From: an uncultured Oscillospiraceae bacterium
Lineage (GTDB): Bacteria; Bacillota; Clostridia; Oscillospirales; Oscillospiraceae
Reading direction: 5' to 3'
Length of the DNA: 9,019 nucleotides
Assembly (NCBI GenBank): GCA_905234575.1
Contig: CAJOIG010000064.1
Span: forward strand, 1 to 9,019
The translations under genes and the position numbers were made by a program. The first letter of the stretch is position 1, and each line of letters starts with the position of its first letter. Below the pieces are notes generated by a model that had not been told where the DNA came from, did not search any database, and saw only the letters and a program-made list of their open reading frames with translations. Below are positions 1-6,203 of this stretch, piece by piece.

Positions 1-516
1 AACCTGGACGGCCAGGGGCGCGGCGACGTCCTCTCCCAGCGGCTCTGGCTTTCCGCCTCCCAGGTCACGGAGATCGCCCCCGGCACGGTGCCTACGGGAC
101 GCCTCCTTCCCGTCGCGGGCACGGCCCTGGACTTCCGGGCTGAAAAGCCCATCGGCCGGGACATCGGCGCTGACGAGGCGCAGCTTCGCCTCTGCGGCGG
201 GTACGACCACAATTATATCCTGGACAAGGGCCCCGGCCTCGTCCCCTGCGGCGGGGCGTACAGCCCGGCCACCGGCATCGAAATGACCTTCGCCACCACC
301 CAGCCCGGCGTGCAGCTCTACACGGGAAATTACGTGCAGGACGACGCCGCGCCCCACGGCAAGGGCGGCGTCCGCTATCCGAGACACGGCGGCTTCTGCC
401 TGGAAAGCCAGCACTTTCCCGACAGCCCGAACCGCCCGGACTTCCCCGCGACGATCCTCCGCCCGGGGGAGGAGTATCACGAGATCACGGAATATCGCTT
501 CGGCGTGCGCCGATAA
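1..516 (+). CDS. galM: Aldose 1-epimerase (mutarotase), C-terminal part
   Basis: Frame 1 is open from the window edge to TAA at 514-516, giving the last 171 residues of a protein that starts outside the window. The enzyme interconverts alpha and beta anomers of sugars such as galactose and glucose in the cytoplasm. Family motifs in order are NLDGQGRGDV at the very edge (the segment that follows the catalytic-His motif HxYFNL), VPTGRLLPV, YDHNYIL with the substrate-binding Asp, and GFCLESQHFPDSPN, whose Glu (codon 403-405) is the expected catalytic base. The catalytic histidine should lie just upstream of base 1, so it cannot be checked. An apparent GTG start at 88 falls inside the conserved domain and is not the true start. 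The gene ends at a shared terminator facing dctP. Recognition of the family is firm; sugar specificity cannot be read here. Confidence 0.93.
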   Translation, partial: NLDGQGRGDVLSQRLWLSASQVTEIAPGTVPTGRLLPVAGTALDFRAEKPIGRDIGADEAQLRLCGGYDHNYILDKGPGLVPCGGAYSPATGIEMTFATTQPGVQLYTGNYVQDDAAPHGKGGVRYPRHGGFCLESQHFPDSPNRPDFPATILRPGEEYHEITEYRFGVRR

Positions 517-530
517 CGGAATCTCCGGAA

Positions 531-571
531 CGAAAACAGCCGATCCCAAAACGGGATCGGCTGTTCGTTTT
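531..571. terminator. Bidirectional Rho-independent terminator between galM and dctP
   Basis: A perfect 13-bp stem (535-547 pairing with 553-565) closes a 5-base AAAAC loop. On the + strand the stem is followed by CGTTTTG; on the minus strand it is followed by TTCGTT after the last paired bases, so both sides carry short T runs. It lies 18 bases after the galM stop and 18 bases beyond the dctP stop on the opposite strand, as expected for a terminator shared by two convergent genes. The T tracts are short (four), so efficiency may be moderate. Confidence 0.85.
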
Positions 572-583
572 GCGGGAAAGGGA

Positions 584-1747
584 TCAGAACTCGATGGCGT
601 AGCCGGAGAAGTCGGCGGCAGCCTGCAGGACAGCCTGGGCGTCCGCGACGTTGCCGTTGGCCTCGGCCTTGCTCATGGTGTCGGCCTTCTTGGACTCCAT
701 GATGACGGACCACCACTGATCGAACTCCTCGTCGGTCATCTCGGCGATCTTGATGCCCATGCCGGTCAGGGTCTCGGCCTCGGACTGCAGAGCGGTCTCG
801 TAGACCTCGACGGAGTGGGCGGCGGTGGCGTCGGCAGCGGCCTGCAGGACCTCCTGCTGGGCGGCGGTCAGGCCGTTCCACCAGTCGAGGTTGACGGTGA
901 GGAAGTTGCCGGCGGTGTAGGTGTTGTCATACATCCAGGTGGTGGTGACCTCCGCCACGCCGTCCTGCAGCATGGAGGTGGAAGCCATCTGGGTGGCGTC
1001 GATCTGGCCGGTCTGGAAGGCGGTGTAGAGATCCCAGGGGAAGACGGCCTCAACGGAGGTGAAGCCGAGGGTCTGGAACTTGGTCATTTCCATGTTGCCG
1101 AAGGCGCGGGAGGTGGCGAGAAGCTCGGTGAGGTTGTTGAAGTCGAAGTTCGCGACGAAGGCGTTCGCGCCGCCGGCGAGGGCGCCGAGGAACTTGACGT
1201 TGTTCGCGGTGGCCTCGGCCTCGAGAGCGGCGGAGGCGGCGGGATCGACCTTCAGCAGGTAGTTGAAGTAGTCAAGAGCATTCTGGACGGAGTCGGGAGC
1301 GAAGTCGGGGACGCCGCAGAGCAGGGGCAGCTTGTCGGCGTGGGGGTTGTGGCCGAGAGCGGTCATGTTCATGGCGCCGGAGGCGACGATGTCAAGCTGC
1401 TCGGGGTCCTGGGCGACCGTGCCGCCGTAGTAGACGTTCACGGTGATGGCGCCGCCGGAGAGCTCCTCGACCTGGTTCTTGAAGTAGGTCACGAGCTCGC
1501 CGCCGGTAGCGGTCTCCTGGAAGGTGGTGGTGAACTCCACGGTCAGGGGCTCGACCTCGGCCGCGGGCTCGGCCTCGGCGGCGGGAGCCTCTTCGGCAGC
1601 GGGAGCCTCGGGGGCGGGAGCGGCCTCTTCGGCAGGGGCCTCGGCAGCGGGAGCGGGCTCAGCGGCGGGGGCTTCGGTCTTGGCGCCGCAGGCGCACAGA
1701 GCGAACACCATCATCGCCGCCAGAAGCAGAGCGATCAGTTTCTTCAT
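584..1747 (-). CDS. dctP: TRAP transporter substrate-binding lipoprotein (DctP family)
   Basis: 387 residues. The protein captures a solute, usually a carboxylate, outside the membrane and delivers it to the DctQM permease. Residues 1-20 are a lipoprotein signal: KK, a hydrophobic stretch, then LCAC with the lipidated Cys at 20. Residues 21-66 are an Ala/Pro/Glu-rich tether. The DctP domain follows from about 68, including a C-terminal-lobe motif with LYTAFQTGQID (240-250, compare LYxALQTGvvDG) and LDWWNGLTAAQQEVLQ (287-302). R214 (in TSRAFGN, 13 residues before the LG of TLGF) matches the family's conserved ligand-carboxylate arginine and is the only Arg in the protein. The start is supported by GGAGGA at 1754-1759, 6 bases before ATG. 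It is last in the dctQ-dctM-dctP operon and ends at the terminator shared with galM. The substrate is unknown. Confidence 0.93.
   Translation of the reverse strand: MKKLIALLLAAMMVFALCACGAKTEAPAAEPAPAAEAPAEEAAPAPEAPAAEEAPAAEAEPAAEVEPLTVEFTTTFQETATGGELVTYFKNQVEELSGGAITVNVYYGGTVAQDPEQLDIVASGAMNMTALGHNPHADKLPLLCGVPDFAPDSVQNALDYFNYLLKVDPAASAALEAEATANNVKFLGALAGGANAFVANFDFNNLTELLATSRAFGNMEMTKFQTLGFTSVEAVFPWDLYTAFQTGQIDATQMASTSMLQDGVAEVTTTWMYDNTYTAGNFLTVNLDWWNGLTAAQQEVLQAAADATAAHSVEVYETALQSEAETLTGMGIKIAEMTDEEFDQWWSVIMESKKADTMSKAEANGNVADAQAVLQAAADFSGYAIEF
1550..1687 (-). repeat. Degenerate repeat encoding the Ala/Pro/Glu tether of DctP
   Basis: This stretch encodes about 46 residues (21-66) made almost wholly of Ala, Pro and Glu in units such as APAAE, APAEE and PAAEA. 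The DNA shows matching imperfect repeats built from GCGGGAGC, TCGGCGGC and CTCTTCGGCAG elements. The tether follows the lipidated Cys directly and should hold the binding domain away from the membrane. The count of units is likely to vary between strains through slippage, which is inference. Confidence 0.7.
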
Positions 1748-1753
1748 GTTTGT

Positions 1754-1759
1754 TCCTCC
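1754..1759 (-). promoter_or_regulatory. Strong ribosome binding site of dctP
   Basis: The minus strand reads GGAGGA, six bases before the ATG at 1747. It is one of the strongest sites in the window and gives dctP its own initiation independent of the upstream dctM, which fits the need for more binding protein than permease. Confidence 0.8.
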
Positions 1760-1774
1760 AAAAAAGTGTTTATT

Positions 1775-1800
1775 GATAAGGGACGTTGCGTCCGTTTATC
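1775..1800 (-). other. Weak imperfect hairpin between dctM and dctP
   Basis: Five outer base pairs (1775-1779 with 1796-1800) and four inner ones (1781-1784 with 1790-1793) are separated by a small internal loop, around a 5-base apical loop. In the transcript it lies just after the dctM stop; a run of six T follows about 10 bases further on, just before the dctP Shine-Dalgarno. It could be an mRNA processing or stabilising element, or a leaky terminator, that sets dctP level apart from dctQM. The stem is short and the T run is offset, so this is tentative. Confidence 0.3.
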
Positions 1801-1809
1801 CGATGAATG

Positions 1810-3156
1810 TTACCGTCCGATCAGGTTCGGAAGCCAGGTGACGATGCCGGGCACGAAGGCGATGAGAACGACCATCGCGACCTCGCAGATGAAGAACGGC
1901 CACACGCCGGAGAAGACCTTCGACGGGCTCACGCGCAGGGCGTTCGACGTGGCGAAGACGTTCATGCCGATGGGCGGGGTCAGGCCCGCGATCTCCATCA
2001 TGAAGCAGAGGCTGATGATGATGGCGTAGGGGCTGTAGCCCAGGGAGCAGAGGATGGGGAAGATGACGGGGACGGTGATGATGATGATGCTCATCATGTC
2101 CATGACGCAGCCGCAGAACATGTACAGGACCATCACGAGGATGAAGACGATGAACGGGGGCGCGTTGAGGGCCGCGATGGTGTTCGACAGGTAGCTCGCG
2201 AGGCCCGACAGGGACACGAAGCGGGAGAAGATCTGGCCGCCGATGATGATGGGGAAGATGCCCGCCTCCATGACAGCGGAGTCGACGATGCAGTTCCAGA
2301 TCTGCTTGGCGGGCAGGCGCTTGATGATGGCGAACACCAGAACGGCCACGGCGCCCACGGCGCCGCCGACAGTGGCGGTGAACCAGCCCAGCATCGTGCC
2401 GCCGATGATGAGGCCGAAGAGGATGATGATGGGGATGAGGTAGCGCAGGCCGAGGAAGCGCTCCTTCCAGTCCACGGCCTCGTGGGACCGGGCGGGCAGG
2501 GAGCCCTTGCGGATGGCGCCGACGAGGCGGACCGTGATGCACAGGGCGATGGCGGTGACGAGACCGGGCACGATGCCGCCGGAGAGAGCGGTGCCGACGG
2601 AGATCGCCATGGTGCCCTGACCCGCGACCTCGATGGGGCTCGGGGCGATGATGCAGAACATCAGGATGCCCATGGAGGGCGGGATGAGGGTCGAGAGCGC
2701 GCCCGAGGCCGCGATGCAGCCGAGGGAGAGACGCTCGTCGTAGCCGCGCTTATGGAGCTGGGGCAGGCTGAGCTTGCCGAAGACGATGTTGCCGGCGATG
2801 GAGGAGCCGGAGCACGCGCCGAACACGGCGTTCGCCGCGACGACCGTATAAAGCAGACCGCCCTTGACGCGCTTGAGCCACGCCTCGAAGCAGTTGAACG
2901 CTCCCTCCGCCACGCCGGTCTCTCCGACCAAGGCGCCCACCAGCGAGAACAGCGGCAGGACCGCGTAGTTGTAGTTCGCGCCGAGGTTATACACGCCGGA
3001 GGTGAACTGGGTGAGCATCATGGTGGGGTTGCCGTGCATGATGACGACAAGGCCGGCGAGCGACGCGGTCAGCATGGCGATGAAGACCGGGATGCCGCAG
3101 AAGACCATGACCATCATGATCAGGAAGAAAATAATGCCGATGAGGGCGTTGCTCAT
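1810..3156 (-). CDS. dctM: TRAP transporter large permease subunit (DctM)
   Basis: 448 residues, slightly above the usual 425 or so. It is the ion-coupled membrane channel of the TRAP transporter, working with DctQ and fed by DctP. Family motifs are GIPVFIAMLTASLAG (21-35), GACSGSSIAGN (113-123), LHKRGYDERLSLG (134-146), ALSTLIPPSMGILM (153-166) and, in the second half, CVMDMMSIIIITVP (350-363) and GLTPPIGMNVFA (391-402). These match the paired scoop motifs of the ion-transporter superfamily, in which the two halves are related. About a dozen hydrophobic segments span the chain. The start ATG overlaps the dctQ stop by four bases (ATGA, 3153-3156), with AAGGAGG at 3166-3172 nine bases upstream. 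It is followed 62 bases later by dctP. No key residue appears to be missing. Confidence 0.95.
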   Translation of the reverse strand: MSNALIGIIFFLIMMVMVFCGIPVFIAMLTASLAGLVVIMHGNPTMMLTQFTSGVYNLGANYNYAVLPLFSLVGALVGETGVAEGAFNCFEAWLKRVKGGLLYTVVAANAVFGACSGSSIAGNIVFGKLSLPQLHKRGYDERLSLGCIAASGALSTLIPPSMGILMFCIIAPSPIEVAGQGTMAISVGTALSGGIVPGLVTAIALCITVRLVGAIRKGSLPARSHEAVDWKERFLGLRYLIPIIILFGLIIGGTMLGWFTATVGGAVGAVAVLVFAIIKRLPAKQIWNCIVDSAVMEAGIFPIIIGGQIFSRFVSLSGLASYLSNTIAALNAPPFIVFILVMVLYMFCGCVMDMMSIIIITVPVIFPILCSLGYSPYAIIISLCFMMEIAGLTPPIGMNVFATSNALRVSPSKVFSGVWPFFICEVAMVVLIAFVPGIVTWLPNLIGR

Positions 3157-3818
3157 GCGGTCTCGCCTCCTTCCTCGATCTCGATGGCGTCGTCCTCGCC
3201 GGGCGCGCCGTGGCGTTCATTGGGGTAGAGGTACGGCGCGGGGTTCACGCCGTCGTACTTCCAGAAGCGGATCATCCGCACGAGCGCCCAGAGGAAGGAG
3301 CAGCCCAGCAGGAAGAAGCCGAGGCAATGGCACACGGTGAACGGCCAGACCTGCCAGGAATCCGCGTTCGTGCTGATGTGCGCGTGGATGCGGAGGTTCT
3401 CCGCCAGGATGACGAAGGTGCCCCGGTAGCTGATGAAGAAGCTGATCGCGGCGCCGAGCACATGCCCGACCGCCATGAAGATCTTCTCGAGCTTCGGCCA
3501 TTTGTGGATGAGCAGGTCGATGCGGGTGTGGCCCTGATCCAGCGTCACATAGCCCGCGGCGAGGAACACCAGGGGGATGTGGAAATACTGGATGATGGCG
3601 GTGGAATTGGGGATGCCCTGCGCCCAGGTGACGCCGGCGCGGCCGAGCTTCTCGCCGATGACGTTCACGAACGCCACCAGCATGATGACGGTCAGCGCGG
3701 CGGCCGAGGCCCAGCAGAAGAACCGAAGGATCTTGCGGATGATCTTGTCGACCTTCAGAAACCCGCTGAAGTCGTCGTCTCCGATGCGGCCCTCCGGCTT
3801 GCGGTTGTCGTTTGCCAA
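3153..3818 (-). CDS. dctQ: TRAP transporter small permease subunit (DctQ)
   Basis: 221 residues, within the upper range of the family. It is the four-helix partner of DctM. Predicted membrane segments are about 33-54, 74-93, 113-135 and 158-181. The family motif around LDQGHTRIDLL (93-103) follows the second helix, as expected. A charged N-terminal cytosolic stretch and an acidic tail (208-220, EDDAIEIEEGGE) lie outside the membrane part. The start codon is TTG at 3818-3816, chosen because GAAGGAGGG (3825-3833) sits six bases upstream and no ATG lies nearby in frame. It is first in the dctQMP operon, about 50 bases downstream of a consensus promoter, and its TGA overlaps the dctM ATG, implying translational coupling. 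A fused QM arrangement is excluded by the separate frames. Confidence 0.92.
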   Translation of the reverse strand: MANDNRKPEGRIGDDDFSGFLKVDKIIRKILRFFCWASAAALTVIMLVAFVNVIGEKLGRAGVTWAQGIPNSTAIIQYFHIPLVFLAAGYVTLDQGHTRIDLLIHKWPKLEKIFMAVGHVLGAAISFFISYRGTFVILAENLRIHAHISTNADSWQVWPFTVCHCLGFFLLGCSFLWALVRMIRFWKYDGVNPAPYLYPNERHGAPGEDDAIEIEEGGETA

Positions 3819-3824
3819 TGCCAG

Positions 3825-3833
3825 CCCTCCTTC
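3825..3833 (-). promoter_or_regulatory. Ribosome binding site deciding the TTG start of dctQ
   Basis: The minus strand reads GAAGGAGGG followed by six bases and TTG. The strength and spacing of this site are the main reason to accept the TTG as the dctQ start. Confidence 0.75.
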
Positions 3834-3842
3834 TCTCTCGGG

Positions 3843-3863
3843 ATTTGTTAAGCAAATGTTAAC
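3843..3863. promoter_or_regulatory. Possible operator with two TGTTAA repeats
   Basis: TGTTAA occurs at 3846-3851 and again at 3857-3862, exactly 11 bases apart, about one helical turn. The segment also holds ATTTG...CAAAT (3843-3847 with 3853-3857) and the palindrome GTTAAC (3858-3863). It covers roughly +5 to +25 of the predicted dctQ transcript, a normal place for a repressor site. No regulator gene is in the window, and AT-rich promoter DNA produces such repeats by chance, so confidence is low. Confidence 0.3.
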
Positions 3864-3874
3864 TTGACCTTAAT

Positions 3875-3902
3875 ATTATAACGAATCATTTCGGTTTGTC
3901 AA
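3875..3902 (-). promoter_or_regulatory. Consensus sigma-A promoter of the dctQMP operon
   Basis: On the minus strand TTGACA (3902-3897) and TATAAT (3880-3875) are both perfect consensus hexamers, separated by 16 bases. The island is AT-rich within a GC-rich region. Initiation is predicted near 3868, giving a 5' leader of about 50 bases before the dctQ TTG. A perfect promoter usually needs a repressor or other control to limit it. Confidence 0.88.
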
Positions 3903-3913
3903 CCGGAAAAAGC

Positions 3914-3946
3914 CGCCGAAAAGCCCCGCCCGGCGTAGTTGCGGGG
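3914..3946. other. GC-rich alternative hairpins between divergent promoters
   Basis: Two mutually exclusive stems can form: CGCCG (3914-3918) with CGGCG (3931-3935), and CCCCGC (3924-3929) with GCGGGG (3941-3946, 11-base loop). On the minus strand the second stem is followed by CTTTT, so it could end stray antisense transcription coming from the moxR side before it reaches the dctQ promoter. The stems are short and could be chance in GC-rich DNA. Confidence 0.25.
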
Positions 3947-3967
3947 ACGGGGAAAGTGTGATAGAAT
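3939..3967 (+). promoter_or_regulatory. Probable promoter of the MoxR-DUF58 operon
   Basis: TTGCGG (3939-3944) and TAGAAT (3962-3967) are spaced by 17 bases. The -10 box matches consensus at five of six bases; the -35 box matches poorly after TTG. The -35 box overlaps one arm of the GC-rich hairpin. A second TAGAAT at 3989-3994 has no -35 partner. Predicted leader length to the ATG is about 45 bases. Confidence 0.5.
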
Positions 3968-4017
3968 AAACCGTATTGTAATTATGTATAGAATCCGTCA
4001 AAGGAGCCGTACCGAAA

Positions 4018-4977
4018 ATGAACGCCTGTACTCTGGAACGGGAGCTGACCCGCGAGGTCTCGAAGGTGGTCGTGGGCAAGGCCGCCCAGCTCCGCCTCAT
4101 CGCCGCCGCCCTCCTCGCGGAGGGCCACATCCTGCTGGAGGACCTCCCCGGCGTGGGCAAGACCACCCTCGTCAAATGCCTCGCCATCGCCCTGGGCTGC
4201 GATTCGAAGCGCATCCAGTTCACCCCGGACCTTCTGCCCTCGGACGTGACGGGCATGAACATCTTCGACCGCGCAAGCGGCGGCTTCCGGCGGCTGCGCG
4301 GCCCGGTGGTGACAAATCTCCTGCTCGCGGACGAGCTGAACCGCGCCATCCCCCGCACGCAGTCGGCACTGCTCGAGGCCATGGAGGAGAAGCAGGTCAC
4401 CATCGACGGCGAGACGGAGCCGCTGCCCGCGCCGTTTTTCGTCCTCGCGACCCAGAACCCCGTGGAATCCGAATCCACCTTCCGCCTCCCGGCGGCGCAG
4501 ATGGACCGCTTCCTGATGTGCCTGTCCATGGGTTATCCCACGCCCGCGGAGGAGGCCGCGATGCTCCGCCTCGTGGGCCGGGACATCCCCTATGCCGAGG
4601 TACAGACCGTCACGAGCCCCGAGGAGCTCTGCCGCCTGCAGAAAGAGGTGCAGGACGTGCGCGTGTCGGACGAGGTCACGGACTACATCGTCGCCATCAC
4701 GGACAGCACGCGGCACAGCCCGGACCTGCGCCTCGGCGCGAGCCCCCGGGCGTCCCGGGCGCTTTTCCGCACGGCGAAGGCCCTGGCCGCGGTCTCCGGG
4801 CGGGATTTCGTCACCCCGGACGACGTGCGCGAGCTCGTCCTTCCCGTGCTCTGCCACCGCCTGGTGCTGAGCGCCGACGCCGCCATGACCGGCAAGACCG
4901 CCGCGGTGGTGCTGACGGCCCTTGCCGACGCCGTGCCCGTGTCCCCGGCGAAGGAAGCCTACTTCCCCGCGGGATGA
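4018..4977 (+). CDS. MoxR-family AAA+ ATPase
   Basis: 319 residues, typical for the family. MoxR ATPases act in the cytoplasm as chaperone-like machines that assemble or activate partner proteins with VWA or DUF58 domains, commonly encoded next door as here. Visible motifs are Walker A LPGVGKTT (43-50, Lys48), Walker B LLLADE (101-106), the MoxR signature NRAIPRTQSALLEAMEE (108-124), sensor 1 ATQNP (144-148), and LPAAQMDRFL (157-166) with the likely arginine finger Arg164. The C-terminal lid domain runs from about 185. The ATG at 4018 follows AAAGGAG (4000-4006) by 11 bases, a slightly long gap. An upstream ATG at 3984 is out of frame. Its stop overlaps the DUF58 gene's start (ATGA, 4974-4977). 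All ATPase residues look intact. The family is firm; the process served is inference. Confidence 0.94.
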   Translation: MNACTLERELTREVSKVVVGKAAQLRLIAAALLAEGHILLEDLPGVGKTTLVKCLAIALGCDSKRIQFTPDLLPSDVTGMNIFDRASGGFRRLRGPVVTNLLLADELNRAIPRTQSALLEAMEEKQVTIDGETEPLPAPFFVLATQNPVESESTFRLPAAQMDRFLMCLSMGYPTPAEEAAMLRLVGRDIPYAEVQTVTSPEELCRLQKEVQDVRVSDEVTDYIVAITDSTRHSPDLRLGASPRASRALFRTAKALAAVSGRDFVTPDDVRELVLPVLCHRLVLSADAAMTGKTAAVVLTALADAVPVSPAKEAYFPAG

Positions 4978-6203
4978 ACGGACGGGGACAGATCGGCTTC
5001 CAGTCGGCGCTGCTGGTGTCGTGGGGCGTTGTGATCGGGGCCTTTGCCGGGGCGCTGCTGGCCTGGTGGGTCGGCGCCTCCGGGGCGGGCGTGCTGCTGA
5101 TGGCGGTGTCGGTCACGGGCCTCGTCAGCCGGCTGTGGGGCCTGGCCGCTCTGCGGGAGATGGAGGTCTCCGTCCGCCCCGAGCGGGAGGCGCTCTCCGT
5201 CGGCCAGAGCGTGACCGTGCATTACACCCTCAAAAACGACAAGGCGCTCCCCCTCGTCTGGGTGGAGCTTCTGCAGGACGCGCCCGTGCGGGACTGTCTG
5301 ACGCCGGACGGGAGCTTCCGCCTGCGGGAATTCTCCGAGGAGGAGGCCGCGCACACCGGGCGCGCCCGGGCGTATGTCCGGCGGTTCTCCTTTGTCATGA
5401 GCTACAGCGAGCTCCGCTGGGACACCGTATGGACCGGAGCCCGCCGGGGCATCTACCGCCCGCAGAACATCGTCCTGCGCTCCGGGGACGGCTTCGGCCT
5501 GACCCAGTCCACCGGCGAGCTCGAGGGGCTCGAGGGGCGGATGATCGTCGTCTGGCCCCGGATCGTCCCGGTGGAGACCTGGCCCTTCCTGCGCCATGTC
5601 TGGAGCGGGACCACCGGCAAGGCGGGCTGGTCCGAGGACCCCACCGTCATGCTGGGCGAGCATCCCTACCAGCCCGGTGACTCCTGGAAGCGCATCGACT
5701 GGCGCGCCGCCGCACGGACGGACGAACTCATGGTCCGGCAGTTCGACACCGTGACGCCCCTGTCCGTGCTGTTCATCCTGGACGCCGCGGCGCTCGCCGA
5801 CCCGGAGGAGGGCATCAGCATCACAGCCTCGCTCCTGCACGCCCTCTGCGCCGCCGGCATCGACTGCGGCCTTGCCCTGCCCGCGACGGAGCATTTCCCG
5901 CCGCTGACCCTGCGGCCCGAGGACCCGTCCGTCACGGTGGCCGGCTGTCTGTATGCCCTGGCGTCCTTTGAGGCGGAGAGCGCATCCGCGCGCTTCGATG
6001 ACCGGGCGGTCATGTCCGCCGCGGCGGAGACCGGGCAGGTATGGATCGTGTCCGAGGGCGCGGCGAGCATGCGCTGCCCGGAGCTTGCGGGCGCGCTGTC
6101 CGAAAGCGGCGTGCGCCTTCTTGCGGCAAGGCGGGAAAACGGCGTCCGCATGACGAAGATCTACACCTTCGACGAGGTGCGGCGGAAGGAGGCGGCGATA
6201 TGA
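4974..6203 (+). CDS. DUF58 membrane protein without a MIDAS motif
   Basis: 409 residues. Two hydrophobic segments near the N-terminus (about 11-31 and 35-55) anchor it in the membrane. A beta-rich region follows (60-180), then the DUF58 core: GEHPYQPGDSWKRIDWRAAAR (228-248) and TDELMVRQFD (249-258), the family hallmark. The next segment, LFILDAAALA (266-275), is the first strand of a VWA-like fold, where active metal sites read DxSxS; here the two serines are Ala272 and Leu274, so metal binding is unlikely. It is the probable client of the MoxR ATPase encoded immediately upstream. Start is by ATGA overlap with the ATPase stop; no good Shine-Dalgarno is close, so translation probably depends on coupling. 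The same frame stays open upstream through the ATPase gene, but that is a shadow reading, not a fusion. Confidence 0.9.
   Translation: MNGRGQIGFQSALLVSWGVVIGAFAGALLAWWVGASGAGVLLMAVSVTGLVSRLWGLAALREMEVSVRPEREALSVGQSVTVHYTLKNDKALPLVWVELLQDAPVRDCLTPDGSFRLREFSEEEAAHTGRARAYVRRFSFVMSYSELRWDTVWTGARRGIYRPQNIVLRSGDGFGLTQSTGELEGLEGRMIVVWPRIVPVETWPFLRHVWSGTTGKAGWSEDPTVMLGEHPYQPGDSWKRIDWRAAARTDELMVRQFDTVTPLSVLFILDAAALADPEEGISITASLLHALCAAGIDCGLALPATEHFPPLTLRPEDPSVTVAGCLYALASFEAESASARFDDRAVMSAAAETGQVWIVSEGAASMRCPELAGALSESGVRLLAARRENGVRMTKIYTFDEVRRKEAAI

Noticed and set aside
88..516. GTG at 88 as the start of a short epimerase-like gene
   Set aside because: The frame is open to the window edge and upstream codons encode the conserved NLxGxGxGDV segment, so this is an internal Val codon.
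815..2029. A 404-codon Gly/Val-rich + strand frame opposite dctP
   Set aside because: The glycine-rich run is only the reverse reading of the Ala/Pro/Glu tether and neighbouring GC-rich codons; no ribosome binding site or domain is seen.
1807..3228. A 473-codon + strand frame opposite dctM
   Set aside because: It is antisense to a complete, well-conserved permease, and its translation is a low-complexity Asp/Glu/His/Gly/Ala string typical of shadows in GC-rich DNA.
3876..4857. Minus-strand frames opposite the MoxR gene
   Set aside because: They are antisense to conserved Walker motifs and have no domain of their own.
3939..6203. A 754-codon + strand frame that looks like a MoxR-DUF58 fusion
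   Set aside because: Its first 345 codons are an out-of-frame reading of the MoxR gene, rich in Arg, Pro and Gly with no recognisable domain. The true MoxR frame is intact and DUF58 starts at 4974.
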